From NCBI RefSeq assembly GCF_009832745.1, contig NZ_VRMJ01000028.1:62001-126000 (forward strand): DNA of 64,000 nucleotides, written 5' to 3'. Numbering within the stretch: position 1 is the first letter of the stretch; each line of letters starts with the position of its first letter. The notes under the pieces were generated by a model. It saw only the letters and a list, made by a program, of their open reading frames with translations, had not been told where the DNA came from and searched no databases. Shown here piece by piece: positions 8,901 through 16,014 of this stretch. The stretch is from Polaribacter septentrionalilitoris (lineage in GTDB: Bacteria; Bacteroidota; Bacteroidia; Flavobacteriales; Flavobacteriaceae). The position numbers were made by a program, and so were the translations under genes.

Positions 8901-9376
8901 AACCAATCTGTAGATTTCCAATCGGTTGCAATTGGTATAAAATGTTTGGTTAAATCGCTTTTTAACACCATCATCTCCCAAGCAATTCCACCTCCTAAAG
9001 AACCACCAATCAATGCAAATAATTGCTTAATTTTTAAAGTACCTAATCCTTCTAAGAAAATTTGTGCAACATCTCTAGCAATAAAATCCTTGTAATTATC
9101 AATTAAAAAACCATCAAAACCATTACCTGGAATATTAAAAGATAGTACTGTATACACATCTGTATTTATAGCTTTTTCTTTACCTACAATATCTTGCCAC
9201 CAACCATTTTCACCTCCAACGTCACTATTACCAGTTAAAGCATGATTGATTAAGATAACAGGAGCTGTACCTAATTCTTGACCAAAAACCTGGTAACTTA
9301 AATTTAACTCAGGAATTTTAGCTCCCAATTCTGTGCTGAAATTTTTAATTTTGATATGTTGCAATGGATGTTTCAA
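5975..9376 (-). CDS. thrA: MetX-like acyltransferase / aspartate kinase / homoserine dehydrogenase fusion
   Basis: A 1133-residue triple-domain protein. Residues 1-328 are a MetX-like alpha/beta hydrolase: nucleophile serine S126 in GGSLGGG, acid in a VDSDLFF segment near 270 and histidine in SVHGHD near 303, as expected for homoserine O-acetyltransferase. Residues 329 to about 760 form an aspartate kinase starting MKIIKFGGKSL, with ACT regulatory repeats. The remainder is homoserine dehydrogenase with the Rossmann motif FGKGLVGG. The enzyme would phosphorylate aspartate, make homoserine and then acylate it. The 805 residues after M329 equal an ordinary ThrA, and AGAGAGAAAAAAATG at the junction looks like a gene start, so a recent fusion of neighbouring genes or internal initiation is possible. 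It lies downstream of metY. Confidence 0.92.
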   Translation of the reverse strand: MKHPLQHIKIKNFSTELGAKIPELNLSYQVFGQELGTAPVILINHALTGNSDVGGENGWWQDIVGKEKAINTDVYTVLSFNIPGNGFDGFLIDNYKDFIARDVAQIFLEGLGTLKIKQLFALIGGSLGGGIAWEMMVLKSDLTKHFIPIATDWKSTDWLIANCQIQEQFLINSKNPVHDARMHAMLCYRTPESFKERFHRSKNENSNFFNVESWLLHHGKKLQERYQLSSYKLMNQLLKTIDVTVGGEKALDILDKIDANIHIIGVDSDLFFTAEENRETHKQIALTKENVTYNEINSVHGHDAFLIEYDQLEKIIEPIFNKNYREKKMKIIKFGGKSLANGKGLQNAIEIISNKYKNGDKITVVASARGNTTNDLEVILEKAASKKDYKNKFQKFKDYQQEPNGRVDLSKEFSTLETIFEGVSLLGDYSQKIKDEVLAQGELLSVKLITSLLDAQEISAESVDARTLIVTDENFGNAQPLNAASKEKVAEYFKKNNNKINIVTGFIASNKKGETTTLGRNGSNYSAALLANYLDADELQNYTHVSGIYTANPDLVADAKKIEQLSFSEANELANFGASILHAKTIIPLLEKNINLRILNTFNNTDKGTLITSESSTKGIKSISTIDDVALINFEGRGLLGKVGVDARIFRTLSDKNISVSIVSQGSSERGIGLIIDAHNSDEAVAALQKEFENDFYAQDVNQISIVKNVSVISIIGQDLSEFHHPYNALIKNQIVPVLFNNTVTGKNVSLVVKKEQLHKAVNVIHGQVFGVTKKINIAIFGKGLVGGTLINQIIENTQSVLERRKIQLNVFAVANSKKVLLNKNGVSKNWKEDLYNTGDENTTVNDIIAFAKTHHFENLIAVDNTASVNFVDNYIPLIEAGFDLVSCNKIANTLSFEFYQEVRAKLKEYKKQYLYETNVGAGLPLIDTIRLLHESGENITKIRGVFSGSLSYLFNNFSVKDVPFSEVLQEAIDKGFTEPDPREDLGGNDVGRKLLILARELELENELNEVEIKNLIPEQLREGSVDRFLSNLELLNEEYQNLKENQKPNHVLRYIGELSGDLSKEKGNLAVKLVSTPSNTPLGSLQGSDAIFEIYTESYGEQPIVIQGAGAGASVTARGVFGDILRLAKHNN

Positions 9377-9401
9377 ATCTTTTTTTAATAAAAAATCAAT
9401 T

Positions 9402-9480
9402 AGTATGTCATTTCGACCTTGTGGAGAAATCTAAAATTAGATTTTTCTACTTCATTTTATTTCGCTCAAAATGACATACT
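9402..9480. repeat. Long palindromic intergenic repeat (AGTATGTCATTT ends)
   Basis: The ends are a perfect 12-bp inverted repeat, AGTATGTCATTT at 9402-9413 and AAATGACATACT at 9469-9480. Inside are further paired arms: GAAATCTAA with TTAGATTT. The whole 79 bp can fold into one long hairpin. Repeats with GTCATTTCGA outer ends and GAGAAATC inner arms are widespread in Flavobacteriia as far as I recall. Here it separates metY from the metX-thrA fusion, inside the putative operon. Confidence 0.7.
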
Positions 9481-9506
9481 AAAGAACTTTAGATTCTTAT
9501 TATTAT

Positions 9507-9544
9507 TTTAACCTACAAAGTCTTTGAAACCTTGCAGGTTAAAA
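9507..9544 (-). terminator. Strong hairpin after metY
   Basis: On the reverse strand TTTTAACCTGCAA pairs with TTGTAGGTTAAAA over 13 bp (one G-T pair) just 6 bases after the metY stop. It lacks a clean U-run, so it may be a partial terminator or mRNA 3' end between metY and the genes downstream. It also resembles short AACCTGCAAGG repeats of flavobacteria. Confidence 0.5.
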
Positions 9545-9549
9545 TTTAA

Positions 9550-10824
9550 TTATATTTTTGCGAAAGCCGCTTTTAAATCAGCTTTTAAATCTTCTATATC
9601 TTCAATACCAACAGATAATCTAATTAAATCGGAAGTTACTCCTGCGCTTTCTTGTGCTGCTTCATCCAATTGTTGGTGAGTGGTACTTGATGGGTGAATA
9701 ATTAAAGATTTTGTATCACCAATATTAGCCAACAAAGAAAACACTTTTGTTTCGTTTGCAACTGTTTTTGCTGCTTCAAAACCACCTTTTGGACCAAAAG
9801 TAACAATTCCGCTTTGTCCATTTGGCAGGTATTTTTTAGCTAATTCATTGTATTTACTACTTTCTAATCCAGGGTAATTTACCCAAGCAACTTCATCTTG
9901 CGCTTCTAACCATTTTGCTAATTCTAAAGCATTTGTAGAATGTTGTTTGATACGAATTGGCAACGTCTCTAAACCTTGAATAATATTAAATGCATTTGTT
10001 GGACTAATTGCTCCTCCAAAATCACGTAACCCTTCTAAAATTAGTTTAAAAGTGTACGATGCTGCACCCAAAGTTTCATGATATTTTAATCCATGGTAAC
10101 CTGCAGACGGCTCTGTAAATTCCGGGAATTTACCATTAGCCCAATCAAAAGTTCCACCATCAATAATTGCTCCTCCCAAGGAATTTCCTTGACCTCCAAT
10201 ATATTTTGTTAAGGAATGAATTACAATATTAGCACCGTGTTTTAATGGATTTAACAAGGCTGGAGTTGCCACTGTATTATCCACAATAAAAGGAACTCCT
10301 GCTGCTTTAGAATGTACAGAAATAGCCTCTAAATCTAATACATCTAATTTTGGGTTTCCTAAAGATTCTACAAAAAACGCCCTTGTATTCTCTTGCACAG
10401 CAGCTCCAAAATTATCAGGATTTGAAGCATCTACAAATGTAGTTGTAATTCCTAGTCTAGGTAGGGTAACATTTAACAAATTATATGTTCCTCCATATAA
10501 ACTACTTGAAGCCACAATATGGTCTCCTGCTTTTAAAAGCGTTAACAAACCTGTAGAAATTGCTGCTGTACCAGATGCAAAAACTACCGCTCCAATTCCG
10601 CCTTCTACAGCTGCCAATCTTTCTTGTAGAATTTGATTTGTAGGGTTATTTAAACGTGTATAAATAAAACCTAATTCAGCTAACGAAAATAAATTTGCGG
10701 CATGGTCTGAATCATTAAAAACGTAAGATGTAGTTTGATAAATTGGTACAGCTCTTGTACCTGAAGTTTGTGTTACATCATGACCTGCGTGCAACGCATT
10801 TGTTGCTAATTTGTGTGTACTCAT
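9550..10824 (-). CDS. metY: O-acetylhomoserine aminocarboxypropyltransferase (sulfhydrylase)
   Basis: A 424-residue PLP enzyme of the Cys/Met metabolism family. The lysine that binds PLP is K207 in HSLTKYIGGQGNSLGG, wording typical of MetY; the length also fits MetY (about 425) better than MetB or MetZ (about 385-395). It makes homocysteine from O-acetylhomoserine and sulfide. The gene is the first of the leftward sulfur run and is preceded by a class I SAM riboswitch, so its expression should fall when SAM is plentiful. The acetylhomoserine would come from the MetX domain of the next gene. Confidence 0.95.
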   Translation of the reverse strand: MSTHKLATNALHAGHDVTQTSGTRAVPIYQTTSYVFNDSDHAANLFSLAELGFIYTRLNNPTNQILQERLAAVEGGIGAVVFASGTAAISTGLLTLLKAGDHIVASSSLYGGTYNLLNVTLPRLGITTTFVDASNPDNFGAAVQENTRAFFVESLGNPKLDVLDLEAISVHSKAAGVPFIVDNTVATPALLNPLKHGANIVIHSLTKYIGGQGNSLGGAIIDGGTFDWANGKFPEFTEPSAGYHGLKYHETLGAASYTFKLILEGLRDFGGAISPTNAFNIIQGLETLPIRIKQHSTNALELAKWLEAQDEVAWVNYPGLESSKYNELAKKYLPNGQSGIVTFGPKGGFEAAKTVANETKVFSLLANIGDTKSLIIHPSSTTHQQLDEAAQESAGVTSDLIRLSVGIEDIEDLKADLKAAFAKI

Positions 10825-10946
10825 TTTTCTATTTTTTGAGTTAATAAATAATTAAAACAAAAGTCAAATGCATCAAAATATTGATGTACTTACTAGAAAA
10901 ATGTTATTAAGAATTAGAATTTTCTTGATTTAGAAAAATCTTTTTT

Positions 10947-11053
10947 GTTATCTATCCAAGTTATAAACTTAGGTAGAATTTAGCACCTTCTTTAAAAAGC
11001 TAAAGGGTTGCTAAGGCTTCAACGGGTCTAATCCCTACACCTTTCTTGATAAC
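10947..11053 (-). promoter_or_regulatory. SAM-I (S-box) riboswitch upstream of metY
   Basis: Read on the reverse strand the region has all S-box landmarks in order: P1 strand GTTATC (11048-11053) followed by AAGAAAGGTG, then AGGGA...GACCC, GATGAAGCC-like TTGAAGCC, TAGCAACC, AAGGTGCTAAATTC and the closing P1 strand GATAAC (10947-10952). It lies about 120 bases ahead of the metY start. SAM binding would shut off metY and probably the genes behind it. A clear rho-independent terminator is not evident after it; only a weak A/T hairpin near 10865-10885 is seen, so control may be at translation. Confidence 0.93.
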
Positions 11054-11083
11054 ATTTCAATAAGTTATTGAACTTTGTGAGTA

Positions 11084-11116
11084 CAAATATTGCAACAGAA
11101 ATATTTAAAAACCAAA
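11084..11116 (-). promoter_or_regulatory. Putative promoter of the metY leader
   Basis: On the reverse strand TTTG (11113-11116) and AATATTTG (11084-11091) are 21 bases apart, close to the -33 TTTG / -7 TAnnTTTG pattern (one mismatch in the -7). Transcription would begin around 11077, about 25 bases before the riboswitch. Confidence 0.45.
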
Positions 11117-11199
11117 TAAAATTCGAATTATTTTATTTCTCTTTAGATTTTCATAGAATTTTAAAAGATCGATTGCATTTTAAATAATTTTCAAAGAAA

Positions 11200-11232
11200 T
11201 TTCATCTAATTTATAATAATGATGTAAATTTG
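11200..11232 (+). promoter_or_regulatory. Putative promoter of metK
   Basis: A perfect TAAATTTG -7 element (11225-11232) with TTTC at 11200-11203, 21 bases upstream. The predicted start, about 11238, falls only a few bases before the first helix of the SAM-II-like aptamer. That placement supports both calls. Confidence 0.6.
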
Positions 11233-11241
11233 CATTTTAAT

Positions 11242-11313
11242 AAGAGGAAAAATTTGAACTGATTGCAACCTCTTTTTCTGAAATATTCGGAAGAAACAAA
11301 ATGCTAAAGCAGT
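11242..11313 (+). promoter_or_regulatory. SAM-II-like riboswitch upstream of metK
   Basis: Helix P1 is AAGAGG (11242-11247) with CCTCTT (11269-11274). Its loop holds ATTTG, then ACTG, then ATTGCAAC, as in class II SAM aptamers. Downstream are AAAC and TGCTAAAGCAGT; CAGT (11310-11313) pairs back to ACTG (11258-11261) to close the H-type pseudoknot, and GCTAAA is the conserved 3' element. Between P1 and the 3' part sits an extra hairpin, TTCTGA/TCGGAA (11276-11292). I recall extended class II members with such an additional helix. Class II is best known from alphaproteobacteria upstream of metA/metX. Not confirmed by covariance search. Confidence 0.75.
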
Positions 11314-11346
11314 AATTTTCTACTTCTTTTAGCGACAATGCAATCA
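11303..11346 (+). promoter_or_regulatory. Predicted expression platform of the metK riboswitch
   Basis: Two pairings compete with the aptamer. GCTAAAG-C-AGTA (11303-11314) can pair with TACT-T-CTTTTAGC (11321-11333), using up the conserved aptamer 3' strand. TGCAATCA (11339-11346) is the exact complement of TGATTGCA (11260-11267) in the aptamer loop. Both alternatives break the ligand-bound pseudoknot, and the second ends about 34 bases before the metK start, so switching of translation start access is plausible. No U-run terminator is present. Confidence 0.55.
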
Positions 11347-11379
11347 ATTTTAATAAAAACAAAAAAGATAAATTGAATT

Positions 11380-12636
11380 ATGTCGTATTTATTTACATCA
11401 GAAAGTGTTTCAGAAGGCCATCCAGATAAAGTAGCAGATCAAATTTCTGATGCTTTAATCGATAATTTTTTAGCTTTCGACAAATCTAGTAAAGTTGCTT
11501 GTGAAACCTTAGTTACTACCGGTCAAGTTGTTTTAGCTGGAGAGGTAAAATCTAAAACCTATTTAGACGTTCAAAAAATTGCTAGAGACGTAATTAATAA
11601 AATTGGTTATACCAAAGGAGAATATATGTTTGATGGAAATTCTTGTGGAGTTTTATCTGCAATACACGAACAATCTCCAGATATTAACCAAGGAGTAGAT
11701 AGATCTAGCCCTGAAGAACAAGGTGCAGGAGACCAAGGAATGATGTTTGGTTATGCAACTGATGAGACAGAAAACTACATGCCTTTGGCACTAGAATTAT
11801 CTCACAGACTACTTAAAGAATTGGCTGAATTACGAAGAGAAAATAAAGATATTACTTATTTAAGACCAGACGCAAAAAGCCAAGTAACTATTGAGTATTC
11901 TGATGACAATATACCTCAAAGAATAGACGCTATTGTTATTTCTACACAACATGATGATTTTAATGATTCTGATGATGTAATGTTAGCTAAAATTAAAAAA
12001 GATATCGTAGAAATTTTAATTCCTAGAGTGGTTGCAAAACTACCTGCTGAAATTCAGAAATTGTTTACAGATAATATTACCTATCACATAAACCCAACTG
12101 GTGTTTTTGTAATTGGTGGTCCTCATGGAGATACTGGCTTAACAGGACGTAAAATAATTGTAGATACATATGGAGGAAAAGGTGCACATGGTGGAGGCGC
12201 TTTTTCTGGAAAAGACCCTTCTAAGGTAGATAGATCTGGAGCATATGCCACAAGACATATTGCAAAAAATCTAGTTGCTGCTGGTTTGTGTAAAGAGGTT
12301 TTAGTTCAAGTTTCTTATGCTATTGGTGTTGCTGAACCTACAAGCATTAATGTTGAAACTTTTGGGACTGCAAAAGTTGATTTAACAGATGGGGAAATCA
12401 GTAAAAGAGTAGCGAAAATTTTTGATATGCGTCCTTATTTTATTGAACAACGTTTAAAATTAAGAACTCCTATTTATTCTGATACTGCTGCCTATGGTCA
12501 CATGGGTAGAACTCCAGAAATAAAAACGGTTTCGTTTACAAATCCGATGGGAGAAACAGTTTCTGAAGAAGTTGAAACATTTACTTGGGAAAAATTAGAT
12601 TATGTTACCCAAGTCAAAGAAGCTTTTAACTTGTAA
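11380..12636 (+). CDS. metK: S-adenosylmethionine synthetase
   Basis: A 418-residue MetK that makes SAM from methionine and ATP. Family motifs are GHPDK at residues 14-18, the GAGDQG hexapeptide near 112, and [16 protein letters not shown] near 268 (the phosphate-binding loop). The length is slightly above the usual 385-400 for bacteria but normal for Bacteroidota. It is transcribed away from metY, from a promoter with a class II SAM riboswitch-like leader, so the product SAM would repress its own synthesis. A strong terminator follows; the gene is monocistronic. Confidence 0.97.
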   Translation: MSYLFTSESVSEGHPDKVADQISDALIDNFLAFDKSSKVACETLVTTGQVVLAGEVKSKTYLDVQKIARDVINKIGYTKGEYMFDGNSCGVLSAIHEQSPDINQGVDRSSPEEQGAGDQGMMFGYATDETENYMPLALELSHRLLKELAELRRENKDITYLRPDAKSQVTIEYSDDNIPQRIDAIVISTQHDDFNDSDDVMLAKIKKDIVEILIPRVVAKLPAEIQKLFTDNITYHINPTGVFVIGGPHGDTGLTGRKIIVDTYGGKGAHGGGAFSGKDPSKVDRSGAYATRHIAKNLVAAGLCKEVLVQVSYAIGVAEPTSINVETFGTAKVDLTDGEISKRVAKIFDMRPYFIEQRLKLRTPIYSDTAAYGHMGRTPEIKTVSFTNPMGETVSEEVETFTWEKLDYVTQVKEAFNL

Positions 12637-12667
12637 CAATTACTAAAAAAAATTAAAATATAGGAAA

Positions 12668-12699
12668 AAGTCTTATCTAAAATGATAAGGCTTTTTTTT
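12668..12699 (+). terminator. Rho-independent terminator of metK
   Basis: AAGTCTTATC pairs with GATAAGGCTT across a six-base loop, followed by eight T residues. It lies about 30 bases after the metK stop. Confidence 0.85.
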
Positions 12700-12960
12700 A
12701 TTTTTAACATGTATTAAAATAATAATTTGCTGCAAGACTTAACTGTTTTTTGTTATTAAAAAAAATAACCATAAAAAGCAATTCAGTTTAACAAAGATTA
12801 ACAATTATTGGGTTATAATGTTTATTACATTTTTTTCTAAAACAAGAGAAATACAATCACTTAAAGGGTACTAATACAACTTTTTTAATATTACTCTATC
12901 TTCTTAGAATAATTTCCAACACCTTAAAAACAAAACATAAACAACTGATTTACAGCAAAC

Positions 12961-12995
12961 AAAAAAGCCTTATCAATTATGATAAGGCTTTTTTT
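12961..12995. terminator. Bidirectional terminator beside tRNA-Asn
   Basis: AAAAAAGCCTTATC and GATAAGGCTTTTTT are perfect complements around a six-base loop, with A/T tails on both sides, so it works in either direction. On the reverse strand it ends the tRNA-Asn transcript. The stem nearly repeats the metK terminator 290 bp upstream. The 260 bp between the two holds no gene that I can recognise. Confidence 0.8.
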
Positions 12996-12996
12996 G

Positions 12997-13070
12997 CTCC
13001 CCCTCTTGGGCTCGAACCAAGGACCCTCTGATTAACAGTCAGATGCTCTAACCAACTGAGCTAAGGAGGA
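12997..13070 (-). tRNA. tRNA-Asn (GTT)
   Basis: The reverse strand folds into a full cloverleaf of 74 nt. The acceptor stem is TCCTCCT with AGGGGGA (one G-T pair) and a G discriminator. The D arm contains AGCTCAGTTGGTTAGAGC. The anticodon stem TCTGA/TCAGA encloses CTGTTAA with anticodon GTT. The T arm is CTTGG-TTCGAGC-CCAAG. The 3' CCA is not encoded. It reads AAC/AAU codons. Confidence 0.97.
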
Positions 13071-13187
13071 GTTTACTTCCCTAATTGGGATTAGCGAGTG
13101 CAAATATATACCTTTTTAGAATATCCCCAAATATTTTTTATTTTTTTTTCAATAAAAAGTTTATTGTTATAATTAAAATTTTAAAAC

Positions 13188-13216
13188 TTGTTTAACAACT
13201 AAATATTGTATTTTTG
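13188..13216 (+). promoter_or_regulatory. Promoter of sucAB
   Basis: A TTG at 13188-13190 and TATTTTTG at 13209-13216 are 18 bases apart, matching the Bacteroidota -33/-7 pattern. The predicted start near 13222 leaves a leader of about 35 bases before sucA. Confidence 0.6.
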
Positions 13217-13255
13217 TTCGTTCCAAATGCTTATCAAAAAAGCAGAGACTAAACT

Positions 13256-15982
13256 ATGGATAAATTTTCGTTTTTAAACGCAGCACATTCAGGCTACATT
13301 GCCGATTTATATGATCAATATTTAGTAAACCCGGACTCTGTAGAACCGAGTTGGAGAAGTTTTTTTCAAGGTTACGATTTAGCTAATGAAAACTACTCTT
13401 TAACAGATGATGAAACAATTGAAATACCTCAAGAAGTTCGTAAAGAATTTTTAGTGGTAGATTTAATTAATGGATACAGAACTCGTGGTCATTTATTTAC
13501 TAAAACAAATCCCGTTAGAGAAAGAAGGCAATATCAACCAACTTTAGATATTGAAAATTTTGGATTAACTCAAGAAGATTTAAAAAACGAGTTTTCTGCA
13601 GGTGAAATTTTAGGTCTAGGAAAAACAACACTCTCAAATATCATTGATTTTTTGAAGCGTGTATATTGTGATTCTATTGGGGTTGAATATACCTACATGC
13701 GAAATCCAGAAAAGTTAAAATGGTGGCAAAATCGATTAAACAAAAATGCAAACCATCCTGATTACTCCGTAGACGCAAAAAAATATATTTTAGGTAAATT
13801 AAATCAAGCGGTTACTTTCGAAAGCTTTTTACAAACCAAATATGTTGGTCAAAAAAGGTTTTCTTTAGAAGGAGGTGAAACATTAATACCAGGAATTGCT
13901 GTAATGCTTAGAGAAGCTGCAGAAAAATATGGTGTAAAAGAATGTGTGTTAGGAATGGCACATAGAGGTCGTTTAAATACCTTGGTTAACATCTTTAAAA
14001 AACCCGTAAGAGAACTTTTTAGTGAGTTTGAAGGAAAAGATTTTGAAGATGAAGACATCGACGGAGACGTAAAATATCACTTAGGTTTAACACTAAGCAA
14101 AACGTATAGAGATGGTAATGAAATCAAAATGAATTTGGTTCCAAATCCATCCCACTTAGAAACAGTTGCCGCAGTTGCAGAAGGAATTACTAGAGCAAAG
14201 ATTGATAGAAAATACGATGGTGATTCTGATAAGATTTTACCAATTGTAATTCACGGTGACGCAGCCATTGCTGGTCAAGGAATTGCTTACGAAGTAGTTC
14301 AAATGGCAAAACTAAATGGCTACAAAACTGGTGGTACAGTTCATATCGTTGTAAACAATCAAATTGGTTTTACTACCAACTATTTAGATGCCCGTTCAAG
14401 CACCTATTGTACAGATGTTGGTAAAGTTACTTTATCTCCAGTTTTACACGTAAATGCAGATGATACAGAAGCTGTTTGTCATGCAATGGAAATGGCACTA
14501 GAATTTAGAATGCGTTTTAAATCGGATGTTTTTATAGATTTATTAGGATATCGTAAATACGGTCATAACGAAGGTGATGAACCTCGTTTTACTCAACCAA
14601 AGTTATACAAAGCAATATCTAAACACAAAAACCCAAAAGATATTTATGTTTCTCAGTTAGTTTCTGAAGGTTCTATTGATAATAATTACATCAAAGAAAT
14701 TACATCAGAATTTAAAGAGATGCTAAATACTGAGTTTGATAATTCTAAAGAAGATACAACTTCTAAAGTAAAAGAGTTTATGAAATCTACTTGGGAAGGT
14801 TTTGAACGTCAAGACAAAGAAGCTATGTTAGCTCCTTTAGATACAACCTATCCTTTAGAAGATTTAAAAAATATTGCCAAAGTAGTTTCTACAGTTCCAG
14901 AAGGAGCAAATTTTGTTAGAAAAGCAGAACGTATTTTACAAGGTAGATCAAAAATGACATTTGAAACCAATCAATTAGATTGGGGAATGGCAGAGAATTT
15001 AGCTTACGGATCTTTAATGGAAGAAGGTTATAATGTACGTATTTCTGGTCAAGATGTAGAAAGAGGGACATTCTCTCACAGACATGCTGTTTTAAGAGAC
15101 GAAGTTACAGAAGAAAGAATCAACCTATTAAACACAAATCCGAATACAAAAGGAAAAATGACGATTTACAACTCGTTATTATCTGAATATGGAGTATTAG
15201 GTTTCGATTATGGTTATGCTATGGGAAATCCGAACACGCTAACCATTTGGGAAGCTCAGTTTGGAGATTTTTCTAACGGAGCACAAATTATGTTTGACCA
15301 ATATATTTCTGCTGCAGAAGATAAATGGAAAGTTCAAAACGGAATTGTTGTTTTGTTACCTCATGGATATGAAGGTCAAGGTTCTGAGCATTCATCAGCA
15401 AGAATAGAACGTTATTTACAATTATGTGCTGAGGATAATATGACAGTTGCCAACTGTACAACTCCAGCCAATTTCTATCACTTATTGCGTCGTCAAATGA
15501 AACGCGATTATAGAAAACCGTTAATTGTATTTACACCTAAAAGTTTATTACGTCATCCAAAAGCCGTAAATTCAATCGAAGAATTGGCAACAGGAGAATT
15601 TCAAGAAATAATTGACGATACGTTAAACCCTGATGGAATTAAGAAAATGGTATTCTGCATGGGAAAATTCTATTATGATTTATTAGCAGAAAGAGAAGAG
15701 TTGCAAAGAGAAGATGTCGCATTGATTAGAATAGAGCAATTGTTTCCTTTACACAAAGAGAAAATTCAAAAAATTATTGATAAATATCCAAATGTAACAG
15801 ATTACGTTTGGGCACAAGAAGAACCAAGAAATATGGGGGCTTGGAGTTATATGTTACAACGCTTTGAGTTGAAAAACTTAAGTGTTTGTTCTCGTAAATA
15901 CTATGCAGTTCCAGCTGCTGGTTCAAGCACGCGTTTTAAAAAGCGTCATAGAGCTGTTATCGATAGCGTTTTTAATAGTTAA
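13256..15982 (+). CDS. sucA: 2-oxoglutarate dehydrogenase E1 component
   Basis: A 908-residue thiamine-diphosphate enzyme of the TCA cycle; it decarboxylates 2-oxoglutarate and transfers the succinyl group to the E2 lipoyl arm. The N-terminus has the short SucA lead sequence (FLNAAHSGYIADLYDQYLVNP) that binds E2. ThDP-domain motifs include HGDAAIAGQG near 335 and the GYRKYGHNEGDEP block near 435. The C-terminal part carries the LLPHGYEGQGSEHSSAR segment. The length fits the 900-950 usual for the family. It is 32 bp upstream of sucB, with which it forms an operon. The E3 subunit is not in the window. Confidence 0.97.
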   Translation: MDKFSFLNAAHSGYIADLYDQYLVNPDSVEPSWRSFFQGYDLANENYSLTDDETIEIPQEVRKEFLVVDLINGYRTRGHLFTKTNPVRERRQYQPTLDIENFGLTQEDLKNEFSAGEILGLGKTTLSNIIDFLKRVYCDSIGVEYTYMRNPEKLKWWQNRLNKNANHPDYSVDAKKYILGKLNQAVTFESFLQTKYVGQKRFSLEGGETLIPGIAVMLREAAEKYGVKECVLGMAHRGRLNTLVNIFKKPVRELFSEFEGKDFEDEDIDGDVKYHLGLTLSKTYRDGNEIKMNLVPNPSHLETVAAVAEGITRAKIDRKYDGDSDKILPIVIHGDAAIAGQGIAYEVVQMAKLNGYKTGGTVHIVVNNQIGFTTNYLDARSSTYCTDVGKVTLSPVLHVNADDTEAVCHAMEMALEFRMRFKSDVFIDLLGYRKYGHNEGDEPRFTQPKLYKAISKHKNPKDIYVSQLVSEGSIDNNYIKEITSEFKEMLNTEFDNSKEDTTSKVKEFMKSTWEGFERQDKEAMLAPLDTTYPLEDLKNIAKVVSTVPEGANFVRKAERILQGRSKMTFETNQLDWGMAENLAYGSLMEEGYNVRISGQDVERGTFSHRHAVLRDEVTEERINLLNTNPNTKGKMTIYNSLLSEYGVLGFDYGYAMGNPNTLTIWEAQFGDFSNGAQIMFDQYISAAEDKWKVQNGIVVLLPHGYEGQGSEHSSARIERYLQLCAEDNMTVANCTTPANFYHLLRRQMKRDYRKPLIVFTPKSLLRHPKAVNSIEELATGEFQEIIDDTLNPDGIKKMVFCMGKFYYDLLAEREELQREDVALIRIEQLFPLHKEKIQKIIDKYPNVTDYVWAQEEPRNMGAWSYMLQRFELKNLSVCSRKYYAVPAAGSSTRFKKRHRAVIDSVFNS

Positions 15983-16014
15983 GATTATAAAATTTCAGAA
16001 TAAAAATAGAAAAC

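Noticed and set aside
10865..10885. Rho-independent terminator after the SAM-I aptamer
   Set aside because: Only a six-base A/T-rich stem (CATCAA/TTGATG) without a solid U-run; too weak to call.
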